Source: Paenibacillus ginsengihumi DSM 21568
Lineage (GTDB): Bacteria; Bacillota; Bacilli; Paenibacillales; NBRC-103111
NCBI RefSeq assembly: GCF_000380965.1
Contig: NZ_KB905553.1
Coordinates: forward strand, 1 to 64,000
Reading direction: 5' to 3'
DNA length: 64,000 nt
The position numbers and the translations under genes were made by a program. The notes under the pieces were generated by a model. It did not search any database, was not told the DNA's origin, and saw only the letters and a list, made by a program, of their open reading frames with translations. How positions within the stretch are numbered: the stretch's first letter is position 1; each line of letters begins with the position of its first letter. This document shows positions 62,805 to 64,000 of this stretch, in pieces.

Positions 62805-63116
62805 ATGTTGCAATTGAATCTCCAATTGTTCGCTTCCAAGAAGGGCGTAGGCTCCACGAAGAACGGCCGCGACAGCATTGCGAAGCGACTTGGCGTCAAG
62901 CGCGCTGACGGCCAGAAAGTAACGGCAGGCAGCATTCTCGTGCGCCAGCGTGGAACGAAGATTCACCCCGGAACGAACGTGGGCATCGGTTCGGATGATA
63001 CGCTGTTTGCGAAGGTTGAAGGCGTCGTAAAATTCGAGCGTCTGGGCCGCGATCGCAAAAAAGTGAGCGTCTACCCTGTCAGTGCGGCTCCGGTAGCTGC
63101 GACGGTAGAAGCGTAA
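62805..63116 (+). CDS. rpmA: 50S ribosomal protein L27 (with cleavable N-terminal extension)
   Basis: The 103-residue protein begins [10 protein letters not shown] before [14 protein letters not shown]. That extension is the known Prp site in Firmicutes, cut after the LFA to expose the L27 tail reaching the peptidyl-transferase centre. The conserved [21 protein letters not shown] follows. The start follows AAAGGAGGTAG. A terminator ends the ribosomal cluster. Confidence 0.97.
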   Translation: MLQLNLQLFASKKGVGSTKNGRDSIAKRLGVKRADGQKVTAGSILVRQRGTKIHPGTNVGIGSDDTLFAKVEGVVKFERLGRDRKKVSVYPVSAAPVAATVEA

Positions 63117-63134
63117 TGGCCATTCATGGATTTG

Positions 63135-63162
63135 AACCCCTGGCGGAACCGCCGGGGGTTTT
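63135..63162 (+). terminator. terminator after rpmA
   Basis: AACCCC-T-GGCGG and CCGCC-GGGGTT pair around AA, with a T tract. Confidence 0.85.
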
Positions 63163-63201
63163 TAACATTTGAAACAATAAGATGAAGTTTTCGGCCTGAC
63201 A

Positions 63202-63210
63202 TGCTATACT
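63202..63210 (+). promoter_or_regulatory. extended -10 promoter of spo0B
   Basis: TGCTATACT gives a TATACT -10 at 63205-63210 with TGn; the -35 is weak. It is 64 bases upstream of spo0B. Confidence 0.5.
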
Positions 63211-63273
63211 GGAAAGGCGTAATCCATGAAACGAGCCGTGATGAATTTCAGGTTCCACGAAAGAGGTTGAATC

Positions 63274-63927
63274 ATGACGTCTGACGCAAACGGGCGAACG
63301 GAGCCGAAAGACGCTGCCGCACCGCAATCCGGGGCGGGCGCCGCGCTCGGGAAGGCAACGGAAACCGAACTGCGCATGCTTCGTTTATTCAATCATTACC
63401 GGCACGATTGGATGAATGATATCCAACTGCTGTTCGGCTACGTGAAGCTGAAAAAGTTTGATAAATTACCCGCCTTGATGGAGAAAATAACGCATAAGGT
63501 GCAGCAGGAAGGCCTCGTCTCGAGACTTGGCGTCCCGGCCTTGATCCTGCATTTGCTGTCCTTTCAGGCGGAAGTGAAGGAGCTAAAGCTTGAGGTGCTG
63601 ATGGAGCAGGAAGTGCACTTGGACGAGCTTGACTATGCGCCTGACGTGTGTCGGACAGTAGAGTACGTGTTGGAGGCGTTCCGTAACGAAGCGTCCCTCT
63701 CGCAGGATGGGGATAACGAACTCACGCTTTACTGGAACAGGGAAGCCGACGAGCTGGAAGTGAAGGCGGTTTACAACGGAGAATACCGGGAAAGCTCCAT
63801 ACGACAGGCGGAAGCGGATGCGGCCGAACGAAGCGGCCGGGCGCAGTTTGCCGCTTTTTATGAGAGCGGGCGAGCTGAATGGTCGTTTTGCTGGAGCGAA
63901 GGAGCTGTACCGGCTTCGCATACATAA
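63274..63927 (+). CDS. spo0B: Spo0B-like sporulation phosphotransferase
   Basis: Relays phosphate from Spo0F to Spo0A in the sporulation phosphorelay. The 217-residue protein has a helical hairpin with the phosphorylated His44 in HYRHDWMNDIQLLFGYVKL, and a degenerate ATPase-like C-domain. It carries about 14 extra N-terminal residues relative to B. subtilis, where the His is residue 30. The position just before obg is the conserved arrangement. The start follows AGAGG. Confidence 0.92.
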   Translation: MTSDANGRTEPKDAAAPQSGAGAALGKATETELRMLRLFNHYRHDWMNDIQLLFGYVKLKKFDKLPALMEKITHKVQQEGLVSRLGVPALILHLLSFQAEVKELKLEVLMEQEVHLDELDYAPDVCRTVEYVLEAFRNEASLSQDGDNELTLYWNREADELEVKAVYNGEYRESSIRQAEADAAERSGRAQFAAFYESGRAEWSFCWSEGAVPASHT

Positions 63928-63939
63928 TGGGGTGGAAAG

Positions 63940-64000
63940 ATGTTTGTCGATAAAGCGAAAATTTATGTAAAAGGCGGAGACGGAGGCGACGGGATCGTCG
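63940..64000 (+). CDS. obg: GTPase Obg, first 20 codons
   Basis: The start ATG 63940 follows GGGTGG, 13 bases after spo0B. The visible N-terminus, MFVDKAKIYVKGGDGGDGIV, is the start of the glycine-rich Obg fold. The rest runs off the window. Obg is an essential GTPase in ribosome assembly and stress control, normally in an operon with spo0B. Confidence 0.93.
   Translation, partial: MFVDKAKIYVKGGDGGDGIV

Overview
The window is chromosomal DNA from an endospore-forming Firmicute, most likely a GC-rich member of the Paenibacillaceae (Paenibacillus/Cohnella-like). The basis is gene content and order: tig-clpP-clpX, lonB-lon-engB, hemA-hemX-MET8-like-hemC-cobA/hemD-hemB, spoVID-valS-folC, spoIIB-maf-radC-mreBCD-minCD, spoIVFA-spoIVFB, rplU-prp-rpmA-spo0B-obg. 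This matches the lon-to-obg region of Bacillus subtilis with rearrangements, and the codon use is GC-rich. I see no rRNA, tRNA or CRISPR array.

Layout. 1-14.3 kb: two hypothetical genes, then protein quality control (trigger factor, ClpP, ClpX, LonB, Lon), with ispG (isoprenoids), a LacI-type regulator, a secreted amidase and the ribosome-assembly GTPase EngB. 14.3-19 kb: an intergenic stretch rich in small repeats, a secreted protein with stalk-like repeats, an unrecognised conserved protein, and S-adenosylmethionine decarboxylase. 19-25.8 kb: glutamyl-tRNA to uroporphyrinogen III and siroheme. 26-30 kb: a GbsR/OpcR-like regulator and an OpuA-type glycine betaine ABC importer, placed between the early and late heme genes. 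30-33.7 kb: hemE, hemH, hemL. 33.7-37.3 kb: HNH nuclease, phosphodiester glycosidase-like membrane protein, small membrane protein, pseudouridine synthase. 37.3-46.4 kb: SpoVID-like coat protein, T-box-controlled valS, folC, murC, SpoIIB-like SPOR protein. 46.5-48.4 kb: S-layer-anchored amidase and a DUF4321 protein. 52.7-64 kb: radC, rod-shape and division-site genes, the SpoIVF processing pair, RNase G, L21/Prp/L27, Spo0B and the first 61 bases of obg.

The most unusual region is 48.9-52.4 kb. The maf gene is split by a roughly 3.45-kb AT-rich element. Its native 3' end lies at 52353-52490, detached from the 5' part at 48429-48914. The element supplies a different, in-frame Maf C-terminus, so the interrupted gene still reads through as a 267-residue fusion in which one Maf segment occurs twice. 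Inside are two adjacent genes with DUF4183-like domains, a complete IS3-family insertion sequence, and the C-terminal third of a large serine recombinase ending beside the right junction. I read it as a decayed serine-recombinase element that targets maf.

Other notable features are at least two families of short dispersed intergenic repeats, an array of short dyads at 14.45-14.67 kb, paired direct repeats between gbsR and opuA that look like an operator, and in-frame tandem repeats in several coding genes (the MET8-like gene, spoVID, spoIIB). Start codons were chosen by ribosome-binding site and family length, and often differ from the longest possible reading frame.
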